NCBI GenBank assembly: GCA_037045145.1
Contig: JBAOIA010000012.1
Span: 310,001-374,000, forward strand
Direction: 5' to 3'
DNA: 64,000 bases
Source of the DNA: Bacteroidia bacterium
GTDB taxonomy: Bacteria; Bacteroidota; Bacteroidia; AKYH767-A; OLB10
How positions within the stretch are numbered: the first letter of the stretch is position 1; each line of letters starts with the position of its first letter. The notes below the pieces were generated by a model. It was not told the origin of the DNA. It worked only from the letters and a program-made list of their open reading frames with translations, and searched no databases. Below, one piece after another: positions 34,360 through 43,260 of the stretch. A program made the position numbers and the translations under genes.

Positions 34360-37209
34360 ATGCCCAAAGATAATTCTATCAAATCAGTTCTCATCATAGG
34401 CAGCGGCCCCATAGTAATAGGTCAGGCCTGCGAGTTTGACTACAGTGGTTCCCAAGCCTCACGCTCTTTACGCGAAGAAGGAATTGAAGTGACCCTCATC
34501 AACTCTAACCCTGCCACCATCATGACCGACCAGGTAACGGCAGATCATATTTATCTGCTGCCGCTTACAGTTGATAGCATTGAAAAAATATTGAATGAAC
34601 GAAAGATTGATGCGGTTCTGCCAACTATGGGAGGTCAGACTGCATTGAATCTTTGCAAAGAAGCCGATGAAAGAGGTATCTGGGCAAAATATGATGTTCG
34701 CATTATTGGGGTGAATATTGCTGCCATTGAAACCACAGAAAACAGAGAATCTTTTCGGAAGCTGATGATTGAAATTGGTGTTGGTGTTCCGCCTTCTGCT
34801 GTTGCCAACTCCTTTCTTGAAGGCAAAGAAATTGCACAGCGCATTGGATATCCATTGGTAATTCGTCCGTCATACACTTTAGGTGGAACCGGTGGAAGCT
34901 TTGTAATGAAGAAAGAAGAGTTTGAAGATAGGTTGATGCGCGGACTACAAGCATCACCTATTCATGAAGTATTGGTGGAAAAAGCTGTTCTCGGATGGAA
35001 AGAATATGAACTGGAACTGCTGCGTGATGCTAACGATAACGTCATCATTATTTGCTCTATCGAAAACCTTGACCCAATGGGTGTTCACACAGGTGACAGT
35101 ATTACTATTGCACCTGCTATGACACTGAGTGATTACACCTATCAGCGCATGCGCGATATGGCCATTAAAATGATGCGTGCTATCGGAAAATTTGCAGGTG
35201 GATGCAACGTACAGTTTGCTGTGAGCCCCGATACAGAAGATATTATTGCCGTAGAAATAAATCCGCGAGTTTCACGCTCATCAGCTTTGGCTTCAAAAGC
35301 AACAGGTTATCCAATTGCTAAAATTGCTGCTAAACTTGCAATCGGTTATCATCTTGACGAATTAAAAAATCAAATTACCGGAAGCACCTCTGCATTCTTT
35401 GAACCTGCTTTAGACTATGTGATTGTTAAAATACCGCGATGGAATTTTGATAAGTTTCATGGCGCAGACCGAACATTGGGCCTACAAATGAAATCCGTAG
35501 GTGAAGTGATGGGTATTGGCCGAAGTTTTAATGAAGCGCTACAAAAGGCTTGTCAAAGTTTGGAAATTAATCGCCATGGCCTTGGTGCAGACGGAACAGG
35601 ATGGCACAAAGTTGATGACATTATTTATTCTCTTGAGCATCCATCATGGGACAGAATATTTCATGTTAAAGACGCCTTGAAATTAGGCCTTCCAATTCAG
35701 ACTATTCACAACCATACAAAAATTGATAAATGGTTTCTCACAGAGATTCAGAAATTAGTAGGCATGGAGCAAGAACTGAGAAGACATAGTCTTAAAAATC
35801 TTTCTCCAGACTTTATGCTTGACTTAAAACAGAATGGATTTTCAGATTATCAAATTGCACATATCTTAGGTAATGTCACTGCTGAAGAAGTATATGAAAC
35901 GCGAAAAGAGATGGGTGTAAAACGCATTTACAAAATGGTTGACACCTGCTCGGCAGAGTTTGCAGCAAAGACACCTTATTTCTACAGCACTTTCGAAAGA
36001 CCTGCACAAGACAGTAATGGCAATGAAATTACAGCCAGTGAAAGTATTGTAAGCAATAAGAAGAAAATTTTAGTACTGGGAAGTGGCCCTAACCGTATTG
36101 GTCAGGGTATTGAGTTCGACTATTCCTGTGTACATGGTGTACTCGCATCAAAAGAGTCGGGTTATGAAGCCATCATGGTTAACTGTAATCCCGAAACTGT
36201 AAGCACAGACTTTGACATTGCCGACAAACTTTATTTTGAACCGGTTTATCAGGAGCACATCTACGAGCTTATTGAGTATGAAAAACCAGATGGTGTTATT
36301 GTTCAGTTAGGTGGACAAACGGCTCTGAAATTGTCGCAGTATCTCAATGAAAAAGGTATAAAGATAATTGGCACTTCATATGAAGACATGGATCTGGCAG
36401 AAGACCGCGGACGTTTCTCTGATTTACTTCACGATTTAGGAATACCCTACCCTCCATATGGTGTTGCAGAAAGTGCAGAAGAAGCACTTGTTGTTGCCAA
36501 TAAAGTCGGCTACCCTGTTTTGGTTCGTCCAAGTTATGTGTTGGGTGGGCAAGGAATGAGTATTGTCATTAACGATGAAGAATTAGAACGTGCAGTAATA
36601 AAACTGCTAAAAAATCTTCCGGGCAACAGAGTACTCATTGACCACTTTCTTGATCGTGCAGAAGAATGTGAGGCTGATTTGATTTGCGATGGTAAAGATG
36701 TTCAGATTATAGGCATCATGGAGCACATTGAACCGGCAGGTATTCATAGCGGTGATTCGTATGCAGTATTGCCTCCATTCAGTTTAAGTGATGTTGTTAT
36801 CAGTCAGATAAAAGATTATGCACATAAACTGGCACTGGCACTCAATGTAAAAGGCTTGCTTAACATACAGTATGCTGTTAAGAATGAAAAAGTTTATGTT
36901 ATTGAAGCCAATCCGCGTGCATCAAGAACAGTTCCGTTTATTGCCAAAGCACATCAGGTGCCTTACATTAACATTGCAACTAAGGTGATGCTTGGGATAA
37001 AAAAATTAAAAGACTTCAACATTAAGCCTGCTGAATTTGGATATGCTATAAAAGAACCTGTGTTTTCATTCGAGAAGTTTGCCGATGTTAACAAAGAATT
37101 AGGCCCCGAAATGAAATCAACAGGTGAAGCCATCCGATTTATAGAAAGTACTAATGATGCCTATTTCCGTAATTTGTACAAGGAAAAAAGTATGTATTTA
37201 TCAAAATAA
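34360..37209 (+). CDS. carB: Carbamoyl-phosphate synthase large subunit
   Basis: Makes carbamoyl phosphate for pyrimidine and arginine synthesis from ammonia delivered by CarA. The two homologous halves are clear: SVLIIGSGPIVIGQACEFDY at the start and ILVLGSGPNRIGQGIEFDYS at about residue 570. Each is followed by an ATP-grasp domain (RPSYTLGGTGGSFV and RPSYVLGGQGMSIV). It is 949 residues rather than about 1070: the chain stops just after the second ATP-grasp domain and lacks the C-terminal MGS-like allosteric domain. I recall the same short form in other Bacteroidota, so this is probably lineage-typical. carA is not adjacent. DUF4834 follows after 18 nt. Confidence 0.96.
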   Translation: MPKDNSIKSVLIIGSGPIVIGQACEFDYSGSQASRSLREEGIEVTLINSNPATIMTDQVTADHIYLLPLTVDSIEKILNERKIDAVLPTMGGQTALNLCKEADERGIWAKYDVRIIGVNIAAIETTENRESFRKLMIEIGVGVPPSAVANSFLEGKEIAQRIGYPLVIRPSYTLGGTGGSFVMKKEEFEDRLMRGLQASPIHEVLVEKAVLGWKEYELELLRDANDNVIIICSIENLDPMGVHTGDSITIAPAMTLSDYTYQRMRDMAIKMMRAIGKFAGGCNVQFAVSPDTEDIIAVEINPRVSRSSALASKATGYPIAKIAAKLAIGYHLDELKNQITGSTSAFFEPALDYVIVKIPRWNFDKFHGADRTLGLQMKSVGEVMGIGRSFNEALQKACQSLEINRHGLGADGTGWHKVDDIIYSLEHPSWDRIFHVKDALKLGLPIQTIHNHTKIDKWFLTEIQKLVGMEQELRRHSLKNLSPDFMLDLKQNGFSDYQIAHILGNVTAEEVYETRKEMGVKRIYKMVDTCSAEFAAKTPYFYSTFERPAQDSNGNEITASESIVSNKKKILVLGSGPNRIGQGIEFDYSCVHGVLASKESGYEAIMVNCNPETVSTDFDIADKLYFEPVYQEHIYELIEYEKPDGVIVQLGGQTALKLSQYLNEKGIKIIGTSYEDMDLAEDRGRFSDLLHDLGIPYPPYGVAESAEEALVVANKVGYPVLVRPSYVLGGQGMSIVINDEELERAVIKLLKNLPGNRVLIDHFLDRAEECEADLICDGKDVQIIGIMEHIEPAGIHSGDSYAVLPPFSLSDVVISQIKDYAHKLALALNVKGLLNIQYAVKNEKVYVIEANPRASRTVPFIAKAHQVPYINIATKVMLGIKKLKDFNIKPAEFGYAIKEPVFSFEKFADVNKELGPEMKSTGEAIRFIESTNDAYFRNLYKEKSMYLSK

Positions 37210-37227
37210 TTTTTACAATATCAGAAC

Positions 37228-37428
37228 ATGCGTGATGTCTTTTATACAATAGTTGTTGTTTGGGTGGTGATTCAGATTTATAAAAGTTTTATAAAGCCGA
37301 AAAACAACACAACGCAAAGGAACACTACCAGGCAGGAAGGCGATGTGACCATAAACACCAACACAAACAATAACAACCGCAACAACAACCAAGGCGAGTA
37401 TGTTGATTTTGAAGAAATAAAAGATTGA
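37228..37428 (+). CDS. DUF4834 family small membrane protein
   Basis: A 66-residue protein with one N-terminal membrane helix (FYTIVVVWVVIQIYKSF) and a hydrophilic tail very rich in Asn and Thr, ending EYVDFEEIKD. That helix plus the acidic YVDFEE end matches DUF4834, a Bacteroidota-specific family of unknown role. It follows carB by 18 nt and is convergent, with 2 nt between stops, with the FtsX-type permease gene. Confidence 0.78.
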   Translation: MRDVFYTIVVVWVVIQIYKSFIKPKNNTTQRNTTRQEGDVTINTNTNNNNRNNNQGEYVDFEEIKD

Positions 37429-37430
37429 TT

Positions 37431-38651
37431 TTATTCGTAACGTAAGGCTTTTACCGGGCTTATACGCGAAACAATCATTGAGGGAATAAGCATCACCAAA
37501 ATGCATGCAATTAAAGTACCTGCATTAATCATCAGAATATTAGTGACTGATAAATTTACCGGAACATATGGAACATAATATGATTCCTGTGGCAGACTAA
37601 CCAAATGAAAACGATATTGCAACCAGCACAATAAAAGTCCTGCAACATTTCCGGCAATCAAACCAATTCCAACAATTCCTGAGGAAACCATAAGAAAAAT
37701 TTTTCTGATGCCTGTATTTTCTGCACCAATAGCTTTTAACAGACCTATTGTTGTAGTGTTGTCTAATAAAATTATCAGTAAAGTTGAAACCATATTAATC
37801 CCGGCCACAAGTATCATCAAAACAAGAATGATAATAACATTGACATCCTGCAATTCAAGCCAATGAAAAATTTCAGGATATATTGTTTTTATTGATTGTG
37901 CATTCAATTCAAATCCAGATTCTCTATATACACTTTCATTTACAGATTCAAGGTCGTCTATGTTTTTCAGATTTATTTCATAGCCCCCGGCTTGAAGCGA
38001 ATTCCAGCTATTTAATTTTTGAATAACAGATAATGGGCAAAACACATAGAGATTATCAAACTCCTCAAGACCTGTGGAATAAATTCCATTGACTTTAAAT
38101 TTCCGCGCCCTCGGTGGTTCATCAATAAAATAAACCACAAAAGAGTCATTAAGCTTTAATTTCATCTTGTCTGCTACACTTTTTGAAATTATTGCGGGAT
38201 AAACACCCGAATGTATCTGAAAATTAAAACTTCCTTCAAGCATATTCGGATCAAAAAAACCGGAGTTGAAATTTGAATCCAATCCTTTCACAGCCACACC
38301 TAATATATCTTCAGAAGTACGAATTATTCCGGCCTTGGTAGCATAAGCATTAACACTGCTGATTCTTGAATCGCTCTTGAGTTTGTTTATAAATTTCTGA
38401 TCTAAATTTACCGGAATCTCCTCATAGGATTGATTGTTGTCAAAATGTTTTATTCTGATATGTGCACCAAAGCCAACAACCTTAGATGTTATTTCTTTTT
38501 TAAAGCCTGTCACTATTGCAACAGCAACAAGCATCACCATTACACTTAGTGCAATGCTGGTTACCGCTATAGCCAGAACAGTACCTGACATTCGCTGGTT
38601 GTTAACACTGCTTGTGAAAAAACGCCTTGCTATGAAGTATGAGTATCTCAA
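37431..38651 (-). CDS. FtsX-type ABC transporter permease (LolC/LolE-like)
   Basis: A 406-residue permease with a first membrane helix at about 24-50 and a large periplasmic MacB-PCD-like domain. Three helices follow near 278-302, 320-350 and 372-398. The N-terminus (YFIARRFFTSSVNNQRMSG) and the C-terminal LIPSMIVSRISPVKALRYE are typical of LolC/E-like permeases. In this family the complex extracts lipoproteins from the inner membrane for transport to the outer membrane. The ATPase gene is not adjacent, so this function is by family resemblance. It is divergent from the NamZ-like gene with 39 nt between starts. Confidence 0.87.
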   Translation of the reverse strand: MRYSYFIARRFFTSSVNNQRMSGTVLAIAVTSIALSVMVMLVAVAIVTGFKKEITSKVVGFGAHIRIKHFDNNQSYEEIPVNLDQKFINKLKSDSRISSVNAYATKAGIIRTSEDILGVAVKGLDSNFNSGFFDPNMLEGSFNFQIHSGVYPAIISKSVADKMKLKLNDSFVVYFIDEPPRARKFKVNGIYSTGLEEFDNLYVFCPLSVIQKLNSWNSLQAGGYEINLKNIDDLESVNESVYRESGFELNAQSIKTIYPEIFHWLELQDVNVIIILVLMILVAGINMVSTLLIILLDNTTTIGLLKAIGAENTGIRKIFLMVSSGIVGIGLIAGNVAGLLLCWLQYRFHLVSLPQESYYVPYVPVNLSVTNILMINAGTLIACILVMLIPSMIVSRISPVKALRYE

Positions 38652-38690
38652 CTAATTTATTATTCTTGCTGATAATTCGGATTCAAATTT

Positions 38691-39872
38691 ATGCTTTTGA
38701 AGCGTTGGATAGTCTTACTATCAATTATTATCAGCTATCAAAGCACTGCTCAAATGGTTGACAGTGTAATTACCGGTGCGGAGCAAACCAAAAGTTACCT
38801 GCCGCTCATCAGTGATAAGAATGTTGCTGTAGTTGCAAATCAGACAAGTATTGTTGGTCAAACACATTTGGTGGATATGCTACTTTCCAAGCATATTAAA
38901 ATCAAGAAAATATTCACTCCTGAACATGGCTTTCGCGGCATTGCAGAAGCAGGAGAAAACATTGAATCGGGAAAAGATAAAAGAACTGGCTTACCCATTA
39001 TTTCACTTTATGGTAATCATAAAAAACCCACTATTGATGATTTAAATGATATTGACATTGTCCTATTCGACTTGCAGGATGTAGGCACACGTTTTTATAC
39101 ATACAGTTCAACATTACAATATGTGATGGAAGCATGTGCAGAAAACAAAAAGAAACTGATTGTTTTAGACAGACCCAATCCTAACGGTTATTATGTTGAT
39201 GGCCCGGTGCTTGAACCTGCATACAAATCTTTTGTCGGTCTAAACCCAATACCTGTAGTTCATGGTCTTACAATGGGTGAATATGCGCAAATGCTGAATG
39301 GCGAAGGATGGCTTGCCAGTAAAGAGCAGTGTGATGTTACAGTTATCAGCATGAAAGGCTATACGCATGAAACAAGATATAAACTGCCTGTTAATCCTTC
39401 GCCTAATTTACCAAACATGACAGCTGTTTATCTGTATCCTTCATTGTGCTTTTTTGAAGGAACCATTGTGAGCATTGGTCGCGGAACTGCATATCCGTTT
39501 CAGGTTGTTGGTTACCCCGGTTTCACGGAAGGCCCATTTGAATTTACACCTAAAAAAAATCCGGAAATGAAACTACCCCCACTCTATGAAAATCAAAAGT
39601 GCAATGGTTTTGACCTGCGTGATTTTGGAAATTTTTATATTCCATCACTGAAAAAACTCTACTTGTTTTGGATTAAAAATATTTACGACAACTATCAACA
39701 GAAAGATAAATTTTTTAACGATTACTTCGACAAACTTGCCGGCACTGACAAATTACGTAAGCAGATTGTGGCAGGCTTCACCGAAGATCAAATAAGACGA
39801 ACCTGGGAAGAAAGTTTGAAGGCATATAAAGTTATTCGCAAAAAATATTTACTCTATCCCGATTTTGAATAA
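38691..39872 (+). CDS. NamZ-like exo-beta-N-acetylmuramidase (DUF1343)
   Basis: A 393-residue exported protein (signal MLLKRWIVLLSIIISYQSTA). The DUF1343 core is clear: NVAVVANQTSIVG, the conserved FTPEHGFRG near residue 75-83 with the probable catalytic Glu, DVGTRFYTYSSTL, LDRPNPNGYYVDGP and GRGTAYPFQVVG. NamZ-type enzymes release N-acetylmuramic acid from peptidoglycan fragments in the periplasm for recycling. No other recycling gene (nagZ, murQ) is adjacent. The gene is divergent from the LolC/E-like permease. Confidence 0.9.
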   Translation: MLLKRWIVLLSIIISYQSTAQMVDSVITGAEQTKSYLPLISDKNVAVVANQTSIVGQTHLVDMLLSKHIKIKKIFTPEHGFRGIAEAGENIESGKDKRTGLPIISLYGNHKKPTIDDLNDIDIVLFDLQDVGTRFYTYSSTLQYVMEACAENKKKLIVLDRPNPNGYYVDGPVLEPAYKSFVGLNPIPVVHGLTMGEYAQMLNGEGWLASKEQCDVTVISMKGYTHETRYKLPVNPSPNLPNMTAVYLYPSLCFFEGTIVSIGRGTAYPFQVVGYPGFTEGPFEFTPKKNPEMKLPPLYENQKCNGFDLRDFGNFYIPSLKKLYLFWIKNIYDNYQQKDKFFNDYFDKLAGTDKLRKQIVAGFTEDQIRRTWEESLKAYKVIRKKYLLYPDFE

Positions 39873-39947
39873 TAAAGCTGCATTTGTATTTTATAATTGT
39901 CAAGCCGCTTTGATGGTTTTGTTTTTAACACGCTTTTATTTCTTTTG

Positions 39948-39956
39948 TATTTTTGC
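39948..39956 (+). promoter_or_regulatory. Promoter -7 box of ribF
   Basis: TATTTTTGC lies 18 nt upstream of the TTG at 39975 and well downstream of an in-frame upstream start at 39897. It therefore decides the start of ribF and excludes a long FMN-riboswitch leader. Confidence 0.5.
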
Positions 39957-39974
39957 ACTTTATCAATCGGATTT

Positions 39975-40901
39975 TTGAAAATATATAACCATATAGACCA
40001 ATTTGAAAAGGTCAGCAATGCCGTAATAACCCTTGGCACATTTGATGGTGTGCATCTCGGACATAAAGTGATTATTGAAAGGCTGAAAAAAATTGCCGGT
40101 GAGGTAAACGGGCAGGTTGTAGTACTCACCTTTTTTCCGCATCCACGAATGGTTTTATTTCCTGACGACCATGGAATTCAGCTGCTGAATACAATAGCAG
40201 AGCGAACCATGTTGATGGAAAAAGCAGGTATTAATCATCTCATCATCCATCCGTTTTCGAAAGAATTTTCAAGAATGAGCTCCACCGAATTTGTACGTGA
40301 TATATTAGTCAACAAACTGGGTGTAAAAAAATTAATCATCGGCTACGACCATCATTTTGGACGTAACAGAGAAGGTTCTTATACCGATTTGGAAGAACTG
40401 GCACCGGTTTACAATTTTTCTGTTGAAAGAATACATGAACAACTGGTAAATGATGTTGCAGTAAGTTCAACAAAAATCAGAAACTCTTTACTTGCAGGCG
40501 ATGTGGCAACTGCCCGTGAGTTTTTAGGATATGATTATGAGTTGACCGGAGCTGTAGTTCATGGCAAAAAATTAGGTCACAGCCTTGGGTTTCCAACGGC
40601 CAACCTCCACATACGTGAAGATTACAAGTTAATCCCTTCAAATGGAGTTTATGCAGCCCGAACCTTGGTTCGTGGTCAATGGATTGATGGGGTGATGAGT
40701 ATTGGAAACAGGCCTACCTTCGACAATGGATTACGCTCCATAGAGGTTAATTTATTCGATTTTAATTCTGATATTTACGGAGAGAAGATTACCATTTGTA
40801 TGTCAGAATTTATACGTAATGAGCAAAAATTTGAAAACAGTACAGCACTGATTGAGGCCATGAAGGCAGATAAATTAGCTGCGATTAAACTTTTATCCTG
40901 A
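39975..40901 (+). CDS. ribF: Bifunctional riboflavin kinase/FAD synthetase
   Basis: Converts riboflavin to FMN and FAD. The adenylyltransferase domain begins VITLGTFDGVHLGHKVIIER and contains the family's ISSTxIR-like element as VSSTKIRNSL. The C-terminal kinase domain shows GKKLGHSLGFPTANL and NGVYAARTLVRG. An open frame runs back to 39897, but its first 26 residues are hydrophobic, unlike RibF. The promoter box at 39948-39956 lies inside it. The family N-terminus (KIYNHIDQF) begins right after a TTG at 39975, so I take TTG as the start (308 aa). The LRR gene follows after 19 nt. Confidence 0.92.
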   Translation: MKIYNHIDQFEKVSNAVITLGTFDGVHLGHKVIIERLKKIAGEVNGQVVVLTFFPHPRMVLFPDDHGIQLLNTIAERTMLMEKAGINHLIIHPFSKEFSRMSSTEFVRDILVNKLGVKKLIIGYDHHFGRNREGSYTDLEELAPVYNFSVERIHEQLVNDVAVSSTKIRNSLLAGDVATAREFLGYDYELTGAVVHGKKLGHSLGFPTANLHIREDYKLIPSNGVYAARTLVRGQWIDGVMSIGNRPTFDNGLRSIEVNLFDFNSDIYGEKITICMSEFIRNEQKFENSTALIEAMKADKLAAIKLLS

Positions 40902-40920
40902 AATTTACGTTAAACGGGTC

Positions 40921-41523
40921 ATGAAACGCAATTTCGTCATACTACTGATTTTGCTGATAACAGCTACTGCTCATGGACAAGAGTTGTGGGACGATGCTGA
41001 AATCGATTCAATGCCAGTATTTCGTTCATTGAATGCTGCAATGCAAAATCCGGATTCGGTATTCAGACTTGACCTGTCAAAACAAAAGTTAAAAGAGATA
41101 CCTTCACAAGTATTTGAACTTACACAACTACGGGAGCTAAATGTCAGCAGAAATCATTTAACTGAATTGCCCGAACAAATTTACAAGCTGAACAACCTGC
41201 AACGTTTGTATGCAAACAACAACAAACTCACTGCTTTACCACAGCGCATAGGTACACTTAAAAATCTTCAGACTTTGACACTCGACCGCAATCGTATTGA
41301 GGCTCTGCCTCCTGAAATAGGTATGCTTCATAATCTTGAGGTTTTAAACCTCTGGGATAATGAACTGTCTGATATTCCTGATGAAATCAGAAGCCTTTCA
41401 AGTGTATTGAAAAAATTAGAGCTTCGTGGAATACTTTTTAACGAAGAGCAACAAAAAAGAGTCCACGACTTATTGCCTTATACAACTATCTATTTTTCGC
41501 CTGCCTGCAATTGTAAACAATAA
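40921..41523 (+). CDS. Secreted leucine-rich repeat protein
   Basis: A 200-residue exported protein with a signal peptide (MKRNFVILLILLITATAHGQ) and five to six leucine-rich repeats of 23 residues between about 50 and 175 (LDLSKQKLKEIPSQV, LNVSRNHLTELPEQI, LYANNNKLTALPQRI, LTLDRNRIEALPPEI, LNLWDNELSDIPDEI). It ends in a short Cys-containing tail (CNCKQ). Repeats of this LxxLPxxI type serve protein binding. There is no T9SS tail or lipobox, so it is probably periplasmic. It is 19 nt downstream of ribF and likely shares its transcript. Confidence 0.85.
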   Translation: MKRNFVILLILLITATAHGQELWDDAEIDSMPVFRSLNAAMQNPDSVFRLDLSKQKLKEIPSQVFELTQLRELNVSRNHLTELPEQIYKLNNLQRLYANNNKLTALPQRIGTLKNLQTLTLDRNRIEALPPEIGMLHNLEVLNLWDNELSDIPDEIRSLSSVLKKLELRGILFNEEQQKRVHDLLPYTTIYFSPACNCKQ

Positions 41524-41542
41524 GCAAGTCAGTATGATTTTA

Positions 41543-41551
41543 TATTTTTGC
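41543..41551 (+). promoter_or_regulatory. Promoter -7 box of the second GNAT gene
   Basis: TATTTTTGC ends 4 nt before the ATG at 41556, so the mRNA should be leaderless or nearly so. Confidence 0.5.
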
Positions 41552-41555
41552 CTGT

Positions 41556-42074
41556 ATGTTACAAACAGCAGATATAAAGCTTCGTGCCTGCGAGCCTAAC
41601 GACCTGCCACTGATGTATCAGTGGGAAAACAACTCGGACTACTGGCTGCTGAGTGACACCACAAAACCATTTTCAAATTACACCATTTCTGAATTTCTCA
41701 AACAAGATCAGAATGACATTTTTACAACACGCCAGCAACGTTTTGTAATTGAATTGCTCAACCCTATTAAACAAATTGGTTTTATAGACCTGTATCAGTT
41801 TGAGCCTGTCCACAGGAGAGCAGGTGTAGGCATTCTAATCGGTGATCTAAGCGAACAAAAAAAGGGCTATGCCGCACAAAGTATTGAATGTTTAAAAAAC
41901 TATGCAAATACTGTATTAAACATGCATCAGCTTTACTGTTACATTCAGGTCTCGAACAAAAGTTCATTATCACTCTTTCAGAAAGCAGGATTTAAAGAAT
42001 GTGGGTCATTGAAAGATTGGCTCATTAACAAGAATGAGTCGCAAGATGTATTAATGCTCCAGTATATATTCTGA
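41556..42074 (+). CDS. GNAT family N-acetyltransferase (RimJ/RimL-like)
   Basis: A 172-residue acetyltransferase of the Acetyltransf_3 type: IKLRACEPNDLPLMYQWENN at the start, GVGILIGDLSEQKKGYAAQS as the acetyl-CoA loop with its strand, and VSNKSSLSLFQKAGFKECG near the end. Relatives modify ribosomal protein N-termini, tRNA-linked substrates or sugar amines. Its position just before a polysaccharide cassette would allow a sugar N-acetyl role, but this is a guess, since it has its own promoter box. Confidence 0.88.
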   Translation: MLQTADIKLRACEPNDLPLMYQWENNSDYWLLSDTTKPFSNYTISEFLKQDQNDIFTTRQQRFVIELLNPIKQIGFIDLYQFEPVHRRAGVGILIGDLSEQKKGYAAQSIECLKNYANTVLNMHQLYCYIQVSNKSSLSLFQKAGFKECGSLKDWLINKNESQDVLMLQYIF

Positions 42075-42157
42075 ATATTTTTTTTAACAGTTGTTCGTCA
42101 CAACCTGTTATATTGAACTTTTTTGTTCAGCTTTGCTACGCTACTAAACATAACAAA

Positions 42158-42553
42158 ATGCAAACACTAACAGAAACTATTAATAAGGTAAAAGAGTTTC
42201 ATGCAACTTTTGGACTTCAATATTTTGAAAATCCACAAGCTGTAATAGATAAAAATATTATCGAGCTCCGGCATAAGTTAATGCAGGAAGAAAATGACGA
42301 GTATTTGGAAGCAGCTTTGGAAAACAATCTGGTACAAATTGCCGATGCTTTGGGCGACAAACTTTATATCTTATGCGGAACCATCATTGCTCATGGGCTA
42401 CAGCATAAAATCATTGAGGTATTTAATGAAATACATCGTAGCAACATGAGCAAACTCGACAGTAATGGCAAGCCCATCTATCGTGAGGACGGAAAAATTT
42501 TAAAAGGTGAGAATTATTTTCTCCCTGATATTAAATCGGTTTTAGCGAAGTGA
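42158..42553 (+). CDS. MazG-like / PRA-PH-type pyrophosphohydrolase
   Basis: A 131-residue all-helical protein from the ATG at 42158 (MQTLTETINKVKEFHATFGL). The metal-binding pattern of the MazG superfamily is visible as EENDEY (Glu44, 45, 48) and DALGD (Asp63, 67), followed by the HRSNMSKLDSNGKPIYREDG segment typical of phage- and bacterium-type single-domain enzymes. They hydrolyse nucleoside triphosphates or similar compounds to the monophosphate and pyrophosphate. An in-frame ATG at 42113 exists but lies before the family N-terminus. Its stop overlaps the GTG start of the GT2 gene (GTGA), so the two are coupled. Confidence 0.82.
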   Translation: MQTLTETINKVKEFHATFGLQYFENPQAVIDKNIIELRHKLMQEENDEYLEAALENNLVQIADALGDKLYILCGTIIAHGLQHKIIEVFNEIHRSNMSKLDSNGKPIYREDGKILKGENYFLPDIKSVLAK

Positions 42554-43260
42554 TAGAAAAACTGAGTATCATCATTCCCGTTTTTAACGAAGCCCAAACC
42601 ATTGAACAGGTTCTTGAAAAAGTTAAATCGGTAAAACTCATTCATAACATCTCCAAACAGGTTATCATCATTGACGATCATTCAAAAGACAACAGTTTAG
42701 AGGTTATCAGAAAATTTGCCAGCAAAAACAGCGACCTGATTTCTGAAGTGATTTCTTTAAAAGAAAATAAAGGAAAGGGGTTTGCAGTACGAACAGGCAT
42801 ATCGTTTGCAACAGGTAATTACATCATCATTCAGGATGCTGATGTTGAGTTAAATCCGGAAGACTACAATGTGTTAATTCAGGCTTCTGTTAAAACAAAT
42901 GCTCAAGTTGTTTATGGCTCGCGTTTTTTAAAAAGACAAAAATTTCCTATTCCGATTAAAACAGTTATAGCCAACAAGATACTGTCGGCCGTTACCAGCG
43001 TACTTGTGGGCAAAAAAATTACAGACATGGAAACCTGTTACAAACTAATTGACCGCTCGTTGCTGCAAGACCTCCAACTAAAAGAAAACCGCTTTGGCTT
43101 TGAGCCGGAAATAACCTTAAAACTACTGCGTAAACGCCATATACGCTATGTCGAAGTTCCGGTCTCCTATAAAGCACGCAGCAAACACATGGGTAAAAAA
43201 ATTGGACTGACAGATGGTCTAAGAGCCTTGTACTGTTTAATTCGTTATCGGCTATCATGA
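42550..43260 (+). CDS. Family 2 glycosyltransferase (dolichyl-phosphate-mannose synthase type)
   Basis: A 236-residue GT-A glycosyltransferase starting at a GTG that overlaps the MazG-like stop. Motifs: LSIIIPVFNEAQTIEQVL, IIIDDHSKDN, GKGFAVRTGI, the metal-binding IIQDADVELNPEDY, YGSRFLK, and TDMETCYKLIDR. These fit the DPM1/GtrB-like group that transfers mannose or glucose to a polyprenyl phosphate. There are no C-terminal membrane helices. Its stop overlaps the start of the next gene (ATGA), which encodes a membrane protein that might use the lipid-linked sugar. Confidence 0.9.
   Translation: MIEKLSIIIPVFNEAQTIEQVLEKVKSVKLIHNISKQVIIIDDHSKDNSLEVIRKFASKNSDLISEVISLKENKGKGFAVRTGISFATGNYIIIQDADVELNPEDYNVLIQASVKTNAQVVYGSRFLKRQKFPIPIKTVIANKILSAVTSVLVGKKITDMETCYKLIDRSLLQDLQLKENRFGFEPEITLKLLRKRHIRYVEVPVSYKARSKHMGKKIGLTDGLRALYCLIRYRLS

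Noticed and set aside
39897..39975. FMN riboswitch upstream of ribF
   Set aside because: The -7 box lies only about 18 nt from the start, leaving no room, and no RFN-like conserved sequence is visible.
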